Origin: Porticoccus sp033791605
GTDB lineage: Bacteria; Pseudomonadota; Gammaproteobacteria; Pseudomonadales; Porticoccaceae
NCBI GenBank assembly: GCA_033791605.1
Contig: JASJGJ010000174.1
Span: forward strand, 1-50,087
Reading direction: 5' to 3'
DNA: 50,087 bases
Both the position numbers and the translations under genes were made by a program. This document shows, piece after piece, positions 35,566 through 44,150 of this stretch (its first letter is position 1; every line of letters starts with the position of its first letter). The notes below the pieces were generated by a model. That model saw nothing but the letters and a program-made list of their open reading frames with translations, was not told the DNA's origin and did no database searches.

Positions 35566-35647
35566 CAAGTGGGCAACTGTTTTGAATCGAAGGTCTATTT
35601 GACGATGTTTTCGAAAATAGCCAAAGGGTGGATAGGAGGGCGTTAAG

Positions 35648-36211
35648 GTGAATGGGATTATTTCAAAAGGTATCTGGCTGTGTATTCTTTTTATCGCAGG
35701 TTGTTCCACGCCCATTGAAGACTCCGGTGTAAGTAAAGGTGTCTTCCAAGTCAATGAAAAATTAAATGGGATTGAAACTTCTCATAGCGTTATTCATGGG
35801 TCTCTTAGGAACGCAATTTATCGTGTCACAGAAGATGAAAAGGCTGTTGATGGTGGCGGTAATGGTGTGTTGGGCATGTATTTATTCGTCAATGATAACG
35901 GGCAACAAAACTGTGATCGGCAGCTACAGGAAATCGAACACCAGCATAGTGTTATGGGGCGTTACGATGAATCTAGGAAGGTAATCAGAGATGTGGAAAT
36001 GTCTAATGGGTGCTACCTATTGGTAATGCTCGGGTGGGATATGCCTAAAATTTCTAAGGACAGTCAGCCAGTGATTGTTTGGGGTGGCCCAATGAAACCT
36101 GCTAGAAAAAATCAGATTGGTTCTCTCGCAAGCCAGGAAACGCCTTATATCAACCAGAATGTTACAGGATCAAAAAATTTATTAACCACTGGGAGAACAA
36201 TACAACTCTAG
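35648..36211 (+). CDS. Putative lipoprotein of unknown function, likely ECF-sigma target
   Basis: The 187-residue protein has a lipoprotein signal peptide with lipobox LFIAGC (cysteine at about residue 19) and then a soluble domain I do not recognise. Two further cysteines (about residues 85 and 119) could form a disulphide. The start is GTG, supported by an exact AGGAGG at 35634-35639 with an 8-base gap; a nearby ATG is out of frame. An ECF11-type promoter lies upstream. It would be anchored in the outer or inner membrane and may act in envelope protection during oxidative stress, which is inference from the promoter only. Confidence 0.65.
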   Translation: MNGIISKGIWLCILFIAGCSTPIEDSGVSKGVFQVNEKLNGIETSHSVIHGSLRNAIYRVTEDEKAVDGGGNGVLGMYLFVNDNGQQNCDRQLQEIEHQHSVMGRYDESRKVIRDVEMSNGCYLLVMLGWDMPKISKDSQPVIVWGGPMKPARKNQIGSLASQETPYINQNVTGSKNLLTTGRTIQL

Positions 36212-36558
36212 AGCTGGCGTATAGGCCGTAAACATTTGAGTGTGCTGGTTTCGGTTAATAGAGTTTGCCGAAAAAGGTACTGAAGAGTGCTTAGTCTAGG
36301 CAGATAGCTGTGTTGACAACGTCCTCTATATGTCGAGTACAAAAAACAAATACGTAGCATTATTGCCCTCCTAATTATTGAATAATGAATACATTCAACG
36401 ACGCCCATCAACCTCTATTGCTTGGCTATGAACTTAATTTTTTTAAAAACGGTTTCTTTGTCTTAGGCTTGCAATGTCAGGTATCAATACACACGCGGTT
36501 TAACCGCGTAAGTAAATGGTAATGATAAGTTAACTGCTTTTGGTTGATGCTGTTGAAC
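36212..36558. other. Intergenic AT-rich stretch with a palindrome
   Basis: No gene is supported. A hairpin-forming repeat, ACGCGGTT-T-AACCGCGT, lies at 36493-36509 shortly before the insertion-sequence remnant. It could be an operator, a terminator without T-run, or an end of an older element. Candidate minus-strand frames here lack ribosome binding sites. Confidence 0.4.
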
Positions 36559-37110
36559 AGGTGGCACAGGTTTCCACCTGAAATGATTAGTTACGTATTC
36601 TTGCTCTACTCCAGATTCAATTTCAGTCACCGAGATATAAAAATCTACTCACTGAACGGTGGTGTTATCGCCAGCTATGAGTCCATTCGTTTCTGAGGTA
36701 TTAAGTTTTGTGCGACATGTTCTCGATGGTTATTACGTCATAACCAAGGTTGCGGCGATACATTTATCTATCGATGAAGTCTACGTGACGATAAACGGTA
36801 GATAGCGTTATCTATGGTGTGTTGTTGATCATGATAAAGCGGGACAGATACCACGGACAAATTAAGAAGCTCTGGAGTGGCTCATCGAGAGCTTATTCCA
36901 GATGCCCTTCGACACATCGACGTATAAACGACTATATGAACTGACAAGTATTTGGGCGCTGGATGAGGTCGTTTAAATGGATATGGGAATGGCAACGATT
37001 CTTGAATGTACATGCTATGGTTTGAAATTTGTTACATCTAGGAAAACGTCTATTATTAGTTAAACATTACCGAGTTTTGATAAATGTTGTGTTTGCAGAT
37101 TGGGGTGCAG
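36559..37110 (+). pseudogene. Decayed IS6-family transposase
   Basis: Reading across frameshifts gives RWHRFPPEMISYVFLLYSRF, then FSHRDIKIYSLNGGVIASYE, SIRF-stop-GIKF, GDTFI, and after a shift IDEVYVTINGR-stop-RYLWCVVDHD. Further on come RWMRSFKWIWEWQRFLNVHA and NLLHLGKRLLLVKHYRVL. These match successive blocks of IS6-type DDE transposases, including the first two acidic-region motifs and the conserved C-terminal part. At least three in-frame stops and several shifts make it non-functional. No intact terminal inverted repeats were found. It lies directly upstream of the nor genes and may record how they arrived. Confidence 0.8.
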
Positions 37111-37210
37111 CGGTTACATAAACAGCGGATATTGAAACTCATTAGTAGGGTGTTTCTGCACACTAGCCACACTATAGCAACAAAACAGCACTGTTCTAAC
37201 AAAAAGAATT

Positions 37211-37248
37211 TTGACATTTGTTTAAATGATGTATAGTACATGCATCTT
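37211..37248 (+). promoter_or_regulatory. norC promoter with overlapping NsrR operator
   Basis: A consensus -35 TTGACA is at 37211-37216, with TATAGT at 37232-37237 as a -10 at a short spacing. Over it lies a 23-base imperfect palindrome (37226-37248) with arms GATGTAT and ATGCATC separated by 5 bases, the 7-5-7 core of the known NsrR consensus. The right arm matches 10 of 11 positions and the left 8 of 11. Overlap with the -10 fits simple repression relieved by nitric oxide. No FNR/DNR-type TTGAT-N4-ATCAA box was seen. Confidence 0.7.
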
Positions 37249-37314
37249 TAAAAAGGGTTGTCGACTGTTTCAGAAATAGTCGATCACCGTTAGATTAATT
37301 CAAGGAGATACCCT

Positions 37315-37767
37315 ATGGCCGAAACGCTTACGAAGTCAGCGGCACGTAACATATTTTATGGTGGGTCACTTTTTTTCTTTCTGCTTTTTGCAGGACTAAC
37401 CGCGCATACCCATTGGTATATGGTGAATGTGTCCACGGCTCATGCGGAGCTAACAGATAGTGTCAAGCACGGTAAACACGTTTGGGAGAAACACAGCTGT
37501 ATTAATTGCCACAGTATATTGGGTGAGGGTGCTTACTTTGCGCCGGAGTTGGGCAATGTGTGGACCCGTTATGGCGGACGCGATAATGCTGAGGGTGCGC
37601 GGGCGGGTATTAAGGGATGGATTCGCGCGCAACCACTCAATATTCCCGGACGCCGCGTTATGCCAAAAATTGACGTCACGGATGAGGAACTGGATGCACT
37701 GGTTGATTTTTTACAGTGGACGGATTCCATCGATACGCAGGATTGGCCACCAACCCCAGCGGGTTAA
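37315..37767 (+). CDS. norC: Nitric oxide reductase subunit C (cytochrome c)
   Basis: The 150-residue membrane-anchored cytochrome has one TM segment (about 14-32), heme c motif CINCH (C62, C65, H66) and the axial methionine region GRRVMP. It passes electrons to NorB for 2 NO to N2O. AAGGAG precedes the ATG. First gene of norCBQD. Confidence 0.97.
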   Translation: MAETLTKSAARNIFYGGSLFFFLLFAGLTAHTHWYMVNVSTAHAELTDSVKHGKHVWEKHSCINCHSILGEGAYFAPELGNVWTRYGGRDNAEGARAGIKGWIRAQPLNIPGRRVMPKIDVTDEELDALVDFLQWTDSIDTQDWPPTPAG

Positions 37768-37818
37768 TCTGCGGACAGTTTTTTAACGCACCGAGTTTAT
37801 AGTAAGAGGATCTCTTCA

Positions 37819-39159
37819 ATGAAATATGAAACACAACGGGTGGCACTCCCATTCTTCGCAGTTGCGATGGCGTTGTTTGCACTGCAAGTCGTGTTTGGAA
37901 TCATGGCGGCTACGGTATATGTCATGCCGGAATTTCTCTCAGAGGCGATGCCATTCCATATCATGCGCATGAGTCATACCAACCTATTGGTCGTCTGGCT
38001 TTTAATAGGTTTTATGGGCGCTACCTACTACTTGATGCCTGAGGAAGCGGAGACTGAAATTCATAGTCCCTTTATTGCCTACCTACAATTGGCTATTTTT
38101 GCAGTTGCTGGCGCAGGAGCACTATTGAGTTATCAGTTGGGTATTCACGAAGGCCGGGAATTTCTCGAGCAACCACTGTGGTCAAAAATTCTTATCACAA
38201 TTTCATTCCTAATGTTTCTCTATAACACTAGCCTGACATTGGTCAAAGGGCGGAAAACGGCTATCAATATGGTGTTGATGCTTGGGTTGTGGCTTGCGGC
38301 TATATTTTGGTTGTTTGCTTTCTTTAACCCCAGCAACCTCGCCGTAGATAAGCTGTACTGGTGGTGGGTTGTTCATCTCTGGGTTGAGGGCGTATGGGAG
38401 TTGATTATGGCCTCACTTCTAGCATACCTGTTGATTAAGATGACGGGTGTAGATCGTGAAGTTATCGAGAAGTGGTTATATGTGATTATCGGGCTGGCAC
38501 TTTTCTCGGGCCTGCTTGGTACAGGGCATCACTATTATTGGATTGGTGCGCCAGCCTACTGGCAACCATTGTCCAGTATCTTCTCTACCTTGGAGGTGCT
38601 GCCATTCTTCGCCATGGTGATGTTTGCGTTTTTCATGTTTTGGAAGGGACGGCGTAACCACCCGAATAAAAGTGCCATGTTGTGGACGCTGGGTAGTGCC
38701 ACACTGGCCTTTTTTGGTGCTGGCGTGTGGGGCTTCATGCACACTTTGTCCTTCGTCAATTATTACAGCCACGGTACACAAGTTACTGCGGCCCATGGCC
38801 ACCTCGCATTCTTTGGGGCTTATGTAATGACGGTTCTTGCTGTAATTACTTATGCGATGCCCCAATTGCGGCGCGTACAACCCTACAATCAGATTCTTAA
38901 TATGTGGAGCTTTTGGTTGATGACCTCGGCGATGTGCTTTATGACATTCACTCTAACATTTGCAGGTGTTGTGCAAACCCACTTGCAGCGTGTGATGGGT
39001 ATGAACTATATGGAAGTGCAGGATCAACTTCAGCTGTTTTACTTCATGCGCCTTGGCGCTGGCGTTTTAGTGGCGATAGCGGCAGTGATCTTTTTCATCT
39101 CGGTATTCGGTCCTGTGCGAAATCAAGCCGCGGGATCTGCTACCACCACCGACGCTTAG
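37819..39159 (+). CDS. norB: Nitric oxide reductase subunit B (cNOR)
   Basis: The 446-residue heme-copper oxidase superfamily protein has about 12 membrane segments. It carries the heme-ligand histidines in RMSHTNLLVVW, the binuclear-centre region EGVWELI and GTGHHYYWIG, and the late histidines in AAHGHLAFFGAY. The length and absence of an N-terminal quinol-oxidase extension show the cytochrome-c-dependent type. Follows norC by 51 bases. Confidence 0.97.
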   Translation: MKYETQRVALPFFAVAMALFALQVVFGIMAATVYVMPEFLSEAMPFHIMRMSHTNLLVVWLLIGFMGATYYLMPEEAETEIHSPFIAYLQLAIFAVAGAGALLSYQLGIHEGREFLEQPLWSKILITISFLMFLYNTSLTLVKGRKTAINMVLMLGLWLAAIFWLFAFFNPSNLAVDKLYWWWVVHLWVEGVWELIMASLLAYLLIKMTGVDREVIEKWLYVIIGLALFSGLLGTGHHYYWIGAPAYWQPLSSIFSTLEVLPFFAMVMFAFFMFWKGRRNHPNKSAMLWTLGSATLAFFGAGVWGFMHTLSFVNYYSHGTQVTAAHGHLAFFGAYVMTVLAVITYAMPQLRRVQPYNQILNMWSFWLMTSAMCFMTFTLTFAGVVQTHLQRVMGMNYMEVQDQLQLFYFMRLGAGVLVAIAAVIFFISVFGPVRNQAAGSATTTDA

Positions 39160-39215
39160 GCAAAGTGCGACCAGCGGTCGCACTACTGCAGTAGCTCGTA
39201 TTCGGAGATATAGAC

Positions 39216-40034
39216 ATGACCAATGTAGTGGCCGCCAAGCGATCAGTAGAACGTGATATTCCTTTTTACCAGGCGGTTGGAAACGAGTGTGAGCTGTTTG
39301 AACAAGCTTATTTACAACATTTACCGCTTCTACTCAAAGGGCCTACTGGTTGCGGTAAAACTCGTTTCGTAGCGCACATGGCGGCGAAGCTGGGCCGTCC
39401 GCTATATACGGTTTCATGTCACGATGATCTTACAGCTGCGGATCTTACTGGGCGCTATCTGTTGCAGGGTGGGGAAACACGCTGGGTCGATGGTCCTTTG
39501 ACTCAGGCCGTGCGCGAAGGTGGTATCTGCTACCTAGATGAGGTGGTTGAAGCGCGCAAGGACGTTACCGTTGTGTTGCACCCGCTCACCGATGACCGTC
39601 GGCTGTTGCCACTTGAACGGACCGGTGAATTACTCGAGGCTCCGGACGATTTTATGTTGGTAGTCTCTTATAATCCGGGTTATCAGCACATACTAAAATC
39701 GCTCAAACCCAGTACCCGACAGCGTTTTTTAGCCAAAAGTTTTGACTTTCCTCCACCTGAACTGGAACGTGATATCGTCGCAAGGGAGAGCGGGTTGCCT
39801 TCCCCTCAGTGTGCAACCCTAGTCAACCTAGCTGCACGGCTGCGTGCCATGAAGGGGCAGGATCTTGAAGAGGGTGTATCCACCCGCTTGTTGATCTACT
39901 GTGCGACGTTAATAGCCAATGGCATGCCAGTATTGCAGGCGGCACAAGCTGCTCTAGTTGAACCTTTGAGCGATGAGCCAGATGTACAGCAGGGCCTGCT
40001 GGAAGCTGTGCGCGCAACCTTCGGCGAAGACTGA
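39216..40034 (+). CDS. norQ: NorQ, MoxR-type AAA+ ATPase
   Basis: The 272-residue ATPase has Walker A GPTGCGKT (42-49), Walker B ICYLDEVVEA and the sensor region VVSYNPGYQ. With NorD it inserts the non-heme iron into NorB. An alternative frame of norD would overlap its end by 62 bases; the shorter norD start leaves 16 bases between them. Confidence 0.95.
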   Translation: MTNVVAAKRSVERDIPFYQAVGNECELFEQAYLQHLPLLLKGPTGCGKTRFVAHMAAKLGRPLYTVSCHDDLTAADLTGRYLLQGGETRWVDGPLTQAVREGGICYLDEVVEARKDVTVVLHPLTDDRRLLPLERTGELLEAPDDFMLVVSYNPGYQHILKSLKPSTRQRFLAKSFDFPPPELERDIVARESGLPSPQCATLVNLAARLRAMKGQDLEEGVSTRLLIYCATLIANGMPVLQAAQAALVEPLSDEPDVQQGLLEAVRATFGED

Positions 40035-40050
40035 CGGGCTGGGTGGTCCT

Positions 40051-41991
40051 ATGCTGCAATGGTTGGAGTTTGAAGAAATTGTAGGAAAGGTATGGCACCG
40101 CTGGGCTTCATCGCAAAGTGCCAGCTTTCCCAATTATCCTGATGCAGCTGTCAGCCTAGCGAGTATAACAGGGCCTCTCGCGGTGTTCTTTCGTGCCAGC
40201 GGCGGTCCTTCCGGCGTTGCTGTGACCTCTGTCGCTGCTCGTACCTCGAATCATCGTCTCGGCCTGCGCCAACGGCTTGGGTTGGCCGAGGAAGCCCTAG
40301 ATCTGGCGCGTTTAGACGAAGAAAATTTACTACTGCCGCCGAACATCGCCTTGTTCGACAATCCAGTACTCAATCGTGATATGTACTTTTGGCTTGCAGC
40401 AATGCTTGCAGCCATGGAACCAATCACCTCTTTTAAGGACCCACTGCGCCAGGATATCAGCGCACTGCGGCAGGTGATGGCCGCAACCGAAGTTGCACTT
40501 CAGCAGTTTCCCGGGTTGCGTGACCGGCACGCTAGGCTGCAACAGGCGATGTTAGAAATCCGTCCAGTCCGCACTTTGCCTCCGGTTGAGTCAGCCATAG
40601 AAGCGGTAATTTGCCATTTTTTGGGTGCCGAAACAACGCTGGATCCGGAAGCCGATCGCTATCGCATCGCGGTCCTAGATCCGGCGCAAAGCTTGCGTGA
40701 ATTTCGCGCACCGCCGGACTATCGTCGGCCATTACCGGTGCCGTTGTGGGCTAACTTGAGCCATATGGAAACCACAGGTCAAGATGATGTCGACGATGAA
40801 GATTTGGAGGAGCCACCCTCGAAGGCCGAGGCTCAGGTTGACGGCAAGCGTAAGGCCGAGCGCCGGCGCCAAGACCAGTCTGAGCGTGACGACCCTCTGG
40901 TATTCAGCCGTTTTGAAAAAATTCTGTCCTTCGCCGAAATGGTCAACGTCAACCGGATGATTGACGATGAAGAGGACAAAATGGCCAAGAGCAACGCTGA
41001 ACAAATGGATGAAATCACCCTGAGTCCTAACCAGCAGCGCGCTGCGTCGAGTCTGAGGATGGATCTGGATTTGTCTCCGGGGACGGCAAGTGGAAAACGT
41101 CTGCAAGGAAGTTACACCTACCCAGAGTGGAATTACCGCAAACGATGTTATCAGGACAATCATTGCCGTGTGCTCACGGGTTTACATGACGATGAGGGTG
41201 ACAATTGGTTTATCGACGACGAGACCCGGCGGCGTATTCGTCGGGTGCGTCGGCAGTTTGAGGCATTGCGTCCGCGCCGGGAGTGGCTGCGGGGGCAGGT
41301 TGATGGCAATGAACTGGATATGGATGCTGTGATACGGGCCCAGTGTGATTTTGCGGCAGTGGGTGAAAGTAGTGCGGGTCTCTATATGAGCGCCCGGGCA
41401 CAAGCGAGGGACCTAGCGGTGTCAATTTTGATTGACGTCTCACTATCGACCGACGCTTGGGTAGAGAAAGAGCGACGCGTGGTAGATATCGAAAAAGAGG
41501 CCCTGCTAGTTCTGGCCCACGGGCTGGCTAGTTGTGGTGATGATTACAGTATTAATAGTTTTACTTCTCACCGGCGTCACCAGGTTTGGGTCAATACGCT
41601 AAAAACTTTTGACGAGAGCATGAGTCAGACCATAGAGCGTCGCATCGCCTCTCTCAAGCCTGGTCACTATACGCGTATGGGTGCGGCTATCCGTCACACG
41701 GCCGCCGAATTGGCTAAACGCCCCAACAGGCACCGGTTGTTGTTAGTCCTCAGTGACGGTAAACCTAACGATAGCGACTACTATGAAGGGCGATACGCGG
41801 TTGAAGACACCCGGCGCGCTATTCTCGATGCGCGGCAGCAGGAACTAAAAGTGTTTGGTGTCACAATCGACCGCGATGCGCAGCATTACATTGCTCATCT
41901 GTTCGGTCGTGGTGGCTATGCTATGGTCCAGAAACCTGAGCACCTATCGCTTGCGTTGCCGGGTATATACCGCCAGATTATCTCTACCTGA
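40051..41991 (+). CDS. norD: NorD, von Willebrand A domain activator protein
   Basis: The 646-residue protein begins MLQWLEFEEIVGKVWHRW. ATG 40051 is chosen because homologues start there and the upstream extension reads the norQ 3' end. The C-terminal VWA domain carries the MIDAS motif DVSLST (D462). A charged, probably disordered section occupies about 250-300. It acts with NorQ in NorB maturation. Base composition of norCBQD is visibly more GC-rich than the flanking stress genes. Confidence 0.94.
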   Translation: MLQWLEFEEIVGKVWHRWASSQSASFPNYPDAAVSLASITGPLAVFFRASGGPSGVAVTSVAARTSNHRLGLRQRLGLAEEALDLARLDEENLLLPPNIALFDNPVLNRDMYFWLAAMLAAMEPITSFKDPLRQDISALRQVMAATEVALQQFPGLRDRHARLQQAMLEIRPVRTLPPVESAIEAVICHFLGAETTLDPEADRYRIAVLDPAQSLREFRAPPDYRRPLPVPLWANLSHMETTGQDDVDDEDLEEPPSKAEAQVDGKRKAERRRQDQSERDDPLVFSRFEKILSFAEMVNVNRMIDDEEDKMAKSNAEQMDEITLSPNQQRAASSLRMDLDLSPGTASGKRLQGSYTYPEWNYRKRCYQDNHCRVLTGLHDDEGDNWFIDDETRRRIRRVRRQFEALRPRREWLRGQVDGNELDMDAVIRAQCDFAAVGESSAGLYMSARAQARDLAVSILIDVSLSTDAWVEKERRVVDIEKEALLVLAHGLASCGDDYSINSFTSHRRHQVWVNTLKTFDESMSQTIERRIASLKPGHYTRMGAAIRHTAAELAKRPNRHRLLLVLSDGKPNDSDYYEGRYAVEDTRRAILDARQQELKVFGVTIDRDAQHYIAHLFGRGGYAMVQKPEHLSLALPGIYRQIIST

Positions 41992-42012
41992 TGTACCCCG
42001 GAGATTAGAGTT

Positions 42013-42246
42013 ATGAGTAGGTTTCGTTTAGCCCTTGCCATGTCTCTGGGCTTGGTGATGTGCGCTGTGCTGGTGATTCCTTTCGTTTTGGCTATTAACA
42101 GCTACGATTGGGGGGTGGGGTTGATGCTACTGGCGCCGTTGCTAGTCTGGATACTGATGTGGATAAGTAAAAGGCTGGAGGACTGGGCGCGAAACACAAC
42201 GGAAAACTCACCCCAAGATCCGGATTTTCCCGATGACTTCGACTAG
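42013..42246 (+). CDS. Small two-helix membrane protein after norD
   Basis: The 77-residue protein has two membrane segments (about 7-28 and 34-52) and an acidic tail (PQDPDFPDDFD). It starts 21 bases after norD and ends 19 bases before the convergent norF. I do not recognise a family. Its place at the end of norCBQD suggests an accessory role in NO reductase assembly, an inference from position only. Confidence 0.6.
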   Translation: MSRFRLALAMSLGLVMCAVLVIPFVLAINSYDWGVGLMLLAPLLVWILMWISKRLEDWARNTTENSPQDPDFPDDFD

Positions 42247-42265
42247 GGTGAAATCCCAATCTTGC

Positions 42266-42565
42266 TCAATAATAGCGCGCGGCAATATACCCTGAAAAAA
42301 TGGCTAGTAGCGTGATTGCCAGCAGGCAGAGAAATCCGCCTTTCCAGCCGGTACTTGATACCCGTAAATTGAGATAAACCATTAATACCTGTTGCACTTT
42401 GAAACCCGTGCTGGCCAATACCAGCACAACACCCCACAGTGGCAACGGAAGCCATGTGGTGGCGGTAGTCAACTGTGCAGACAGCATGGAAAACAGAGTC
42501 AGCGTCATTAAAATTAACCAGGTGTATAGCAAACGTCGCTTGCCGGGTAGCTGTTCAATCATCAT
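42266..42565 (-). CDS. norF: NorF-like / cytochrome c oxidase subunit IV family protein
   Basis: The 99-residue protein has three membrane segments and the KVQQVLMVYLNLR region typical of the prokaryotic COX4/NorF family. Its start overlaps the norE stop (TAATG). NorF supports NO reductase activity in Paracoccus, mechanism unclear. Convergent with the norD-linked small gene. Confidence 0.8.
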   Translation of the reverse strand: MMIEQLPGKRRLLYTWLILMTLTLFSMLSAQLTTATTWLPLPLWGVVLVLASTGFKVQQVLMVYLNLRVSSTGWKGGFLCLLAITLLAIFSGYIAARYY

Positions 42566-43128
42566 TACCTCAGAAGATATATCAGTGGGTAAAGCATAAT
42601 CCAGATCAGATCTACCATGTTCCAGAAGGCTGTGACCGTCTCCACGTTAGCGCGGGAGGTGCGCCAGTATGCCAATGCCAGCAGACCTAGACCAAATATG
42701 ACATGTGCGAAATGAAATGCGGTTAACAGGTAGTAGAAACTGAAAAATGTATTAGTTTCCGGAGTTAGCCCAGCACTAAATTTGTCGATGTATTCGAAGG
42801 TTTTGATACAGCAAAAAACCACGCCCAGCCCCATGGTCAGCCCCAGCCACTGACGGCAGCGTTGTATTTTTCCGTCTGCAATTGCCTGTATTGATATCGC
42901 TGCAAACAGGCCGCTGGTCAGTAGGACCATGGTGTTGATCCCACCGAGTACCGGGTTCAATAGTTGTTGTGAACTGTCAAAAAGGACGCGCTCGGATGCT
43001 CGCTGCCATGAGAATATGGTAAAAAATGCGGCGAAAACCAGCATTTCGCTCAGTATTAATATCCACATGAGTGGATTACCCGGAAGGTTGGTCAGCGGCC
43101 CCCAGTCTTCTTGTTCAGCGATGTCCAC
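42565..43128 (-). CDS. norE: NorE, cytochrome c oxidase subunit III-like protein
   Basis: The 187-residue protein has five predicted membrane helices and the COX3 family features WILILSEMLVFAAFF, FEYIDKFSAGLTPETNTFFS and AFHFAHVIFGL, ending FWNMVDLIWIMLYPLIYLLR. It matches NorE, the subunit-III-like accessory protein of NO reduction. It overlaps the upstream membrane gene by 14 bases. Confidence 0.9.
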   Translation of the reverse strand: MDIAEQEDWGPLTNLPGNPLMWILILSEMLVFAAFFTIFSWQRASERVLFDSSQQLLNPVLGGINTMVLLTSGLFAAISIQAIADGKIQRCRQWLGLTMGLGVVFCCIKTFEYIDKFSAGLTPETNTFFSFYYLLTAFHFAHVIFGLGLLALAYWRTSRANVETVTAFWNMVDLIWIMLYPLIYLLR

Positions 43129-43561
43129 GTGTATTTCCTAGACCGAATAACCAGCTTTTGGGGGCGTCGATGGGACGGTTGGCCATAAGGCGGTGAATGC
43201 CGACGCCACATCGCCCCATCATCCACGCGATGGCAACGGTGAAGAACAAATACCCAAAGGACCAAGCATAGATTGGAGCAAGGTTAATAACGCCTGATAC
43301 ACGCCACAGCAAAAGGCCTGAGGCCATCGCCAATACCCCAATCCAGAATGTGCGAAGTTGAAACAAAAAATGAGTGTCGAGCCACGCGGCACTGCGCCCA
43401 AATCGTAGGTGCGCAATAATGGCGCCGATAGGTGCTGTGACAACGGCCATGATACTGCCGATGTACAGTCCATAGATAACCACCACATAGCCACGCCCGG
43501 GTGTGTTCTTGCCGAGTTCTTCTGTGCTAGTGGACGTTGATTGTGACAAACCTACCTGCAT
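43115..43561 (-). CDS. Conserved membrane protein in the nsrR-norEF operon
   Basis: The 148-residue protein has about three membrane segments (GYVVVIYGLYIGSIMAVVTA; FWIGVLAMASGLLLW; FGYLFFTVAIAWMMG) and a short C-terminal motif GIHRLMANRPIDAPKSWLFG. The layout resembles DUF4870-like proteins. ATG 43561 is preferred over a GTG 51 bases earlier. It lies between nsrR and norE and overlaps norE, so it probably belongs to NO metabolism; the function is unknown. Confidence 0.65.
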   Translation of the reverse strand: MQVGLSQSTSTSTEELGKNTPGRGYVVVIYGLYIGSIMAVVTAPIGAIIAHLRFGRSAAWLDTHFLFQLRTFWIGVLAMASGLLLWRVSGVINLAPIYAWSFGYLFFTVAIAWMMGRCGVGIHRLMANRPIDAPKSWLFGLGNTRGHR

Positions 43562-43653
43562 GGTTATTACCGAAATGTTGTAAGGGCGGTGTGTATGGTT
43601 CTTTACCACCACTTTTTACTATTGGTGACGGCTGTGAGGCTGGGGCAATCGGG

Positions 43654-44097
43654 TTAAGTATCCTTTATATGCAATAGTTTTCTCAATGGGACCTGCATTT
43701 TTTCGCCGACTAGATCCAGCAGTGTGTACTTTTCGAGTGTCTGGTAAAAATTTTCCTGAGCCTCGTAAAAAATATGTTTTAACTGGCAACTCTCGGTGAT
43801 GATGCATTGATTATCGGCGCCGAAGCATTCTACTATTTTGGATTCACCTTCAATGTCACGGACCAGTTCTCCTAAGTTAATTTCAGAGGGGTCACCTTGT
43901 AATTGTAGACCACCGTTTTTACCACGAGTAGCCATAAGATAGCCCTTTGAATTGAGAGCTTGGACAATTTTCATCAAATGATTTTTTGATATGCCATAAC
44001 TCTTGGCGATATCACCAATGGTACAAAGTTCATTGCGGTGAACGGCAAGATAGATCAGGACGCGAATGGAATAATCTGTGTATTTAGTGATATGCAA
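43654..44097 (-). CDS. nsrR: NsrR, Rrf2-family nitric oxide-sensing repressor
   Basis: The 147-residue protein starts at TTG 44097: MHITKYTDYSIRVLIYLAVH aligns with NsrR N-termini, and GAGGA lies 7 bases before the TTG. A longer frame from 44151 would run across the operator and is rejected. The winged helix is followed by three cysteines (C91, C98, C104) that should hold a [4Fe-4S] or [2Fe-2S] cluster destroyed by NO. An NsrR-type operator sits upstream, so it is likely self-regulated together with norE and norF. Confidence 0.88.
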   Translation of the reverse strand: MHITKYTDYSIRVLIYLAVHRNELCTIGDIAKSYGISKNHLMKIVQALNSKGYLMATRGKNGGLQLQGDPSEINLGELVRDIEGESKIVECFGADNQCIITESCQLKHIFYEAQENFYQTLEKYTLLDLVGEKMQVPLRKLLHIKDT

Positions 44098-44150
44098 AAC
44101 ACCGTCCTCAATTGCAGAATTAGTGTATAGAAAATAGCGATCGATCAACA

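Larger units (their letters stand above)
35226..35647. other. 422-base divergent regulatory region between flavoprotein and lipoprotein
   Basis: Apart from the two ECF-type promoters, this region holds an 88-codon minus-strand frame (35310-35576). Its C-terminal part (VPGRTTYYRSAFIS, EHDPDLLLRRISQ) reads somewhat like real protein. It has no ribosome binding site and no recognised relatives, so it is not called a gene; it may be a decayed coding remnant. Confidence 0.45.

Noticed and set aside
36208..36411. 67-codon minus-strand frame after the lipoprotein
   Set aside because: No start signal, no protein-like pattern, partly overlaps the lipoprotein stop.
39973..40050. N-terminal 26-residue extension of norD
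   Set aside because: It reads the norQ 3' end in another frame; homologous NorD proteins start at MLQWLEF.
40732..41163. 143-codon minus-strand frame in norD
   Set aside because: Antisense to the norD coding region with no recognisable protein features.
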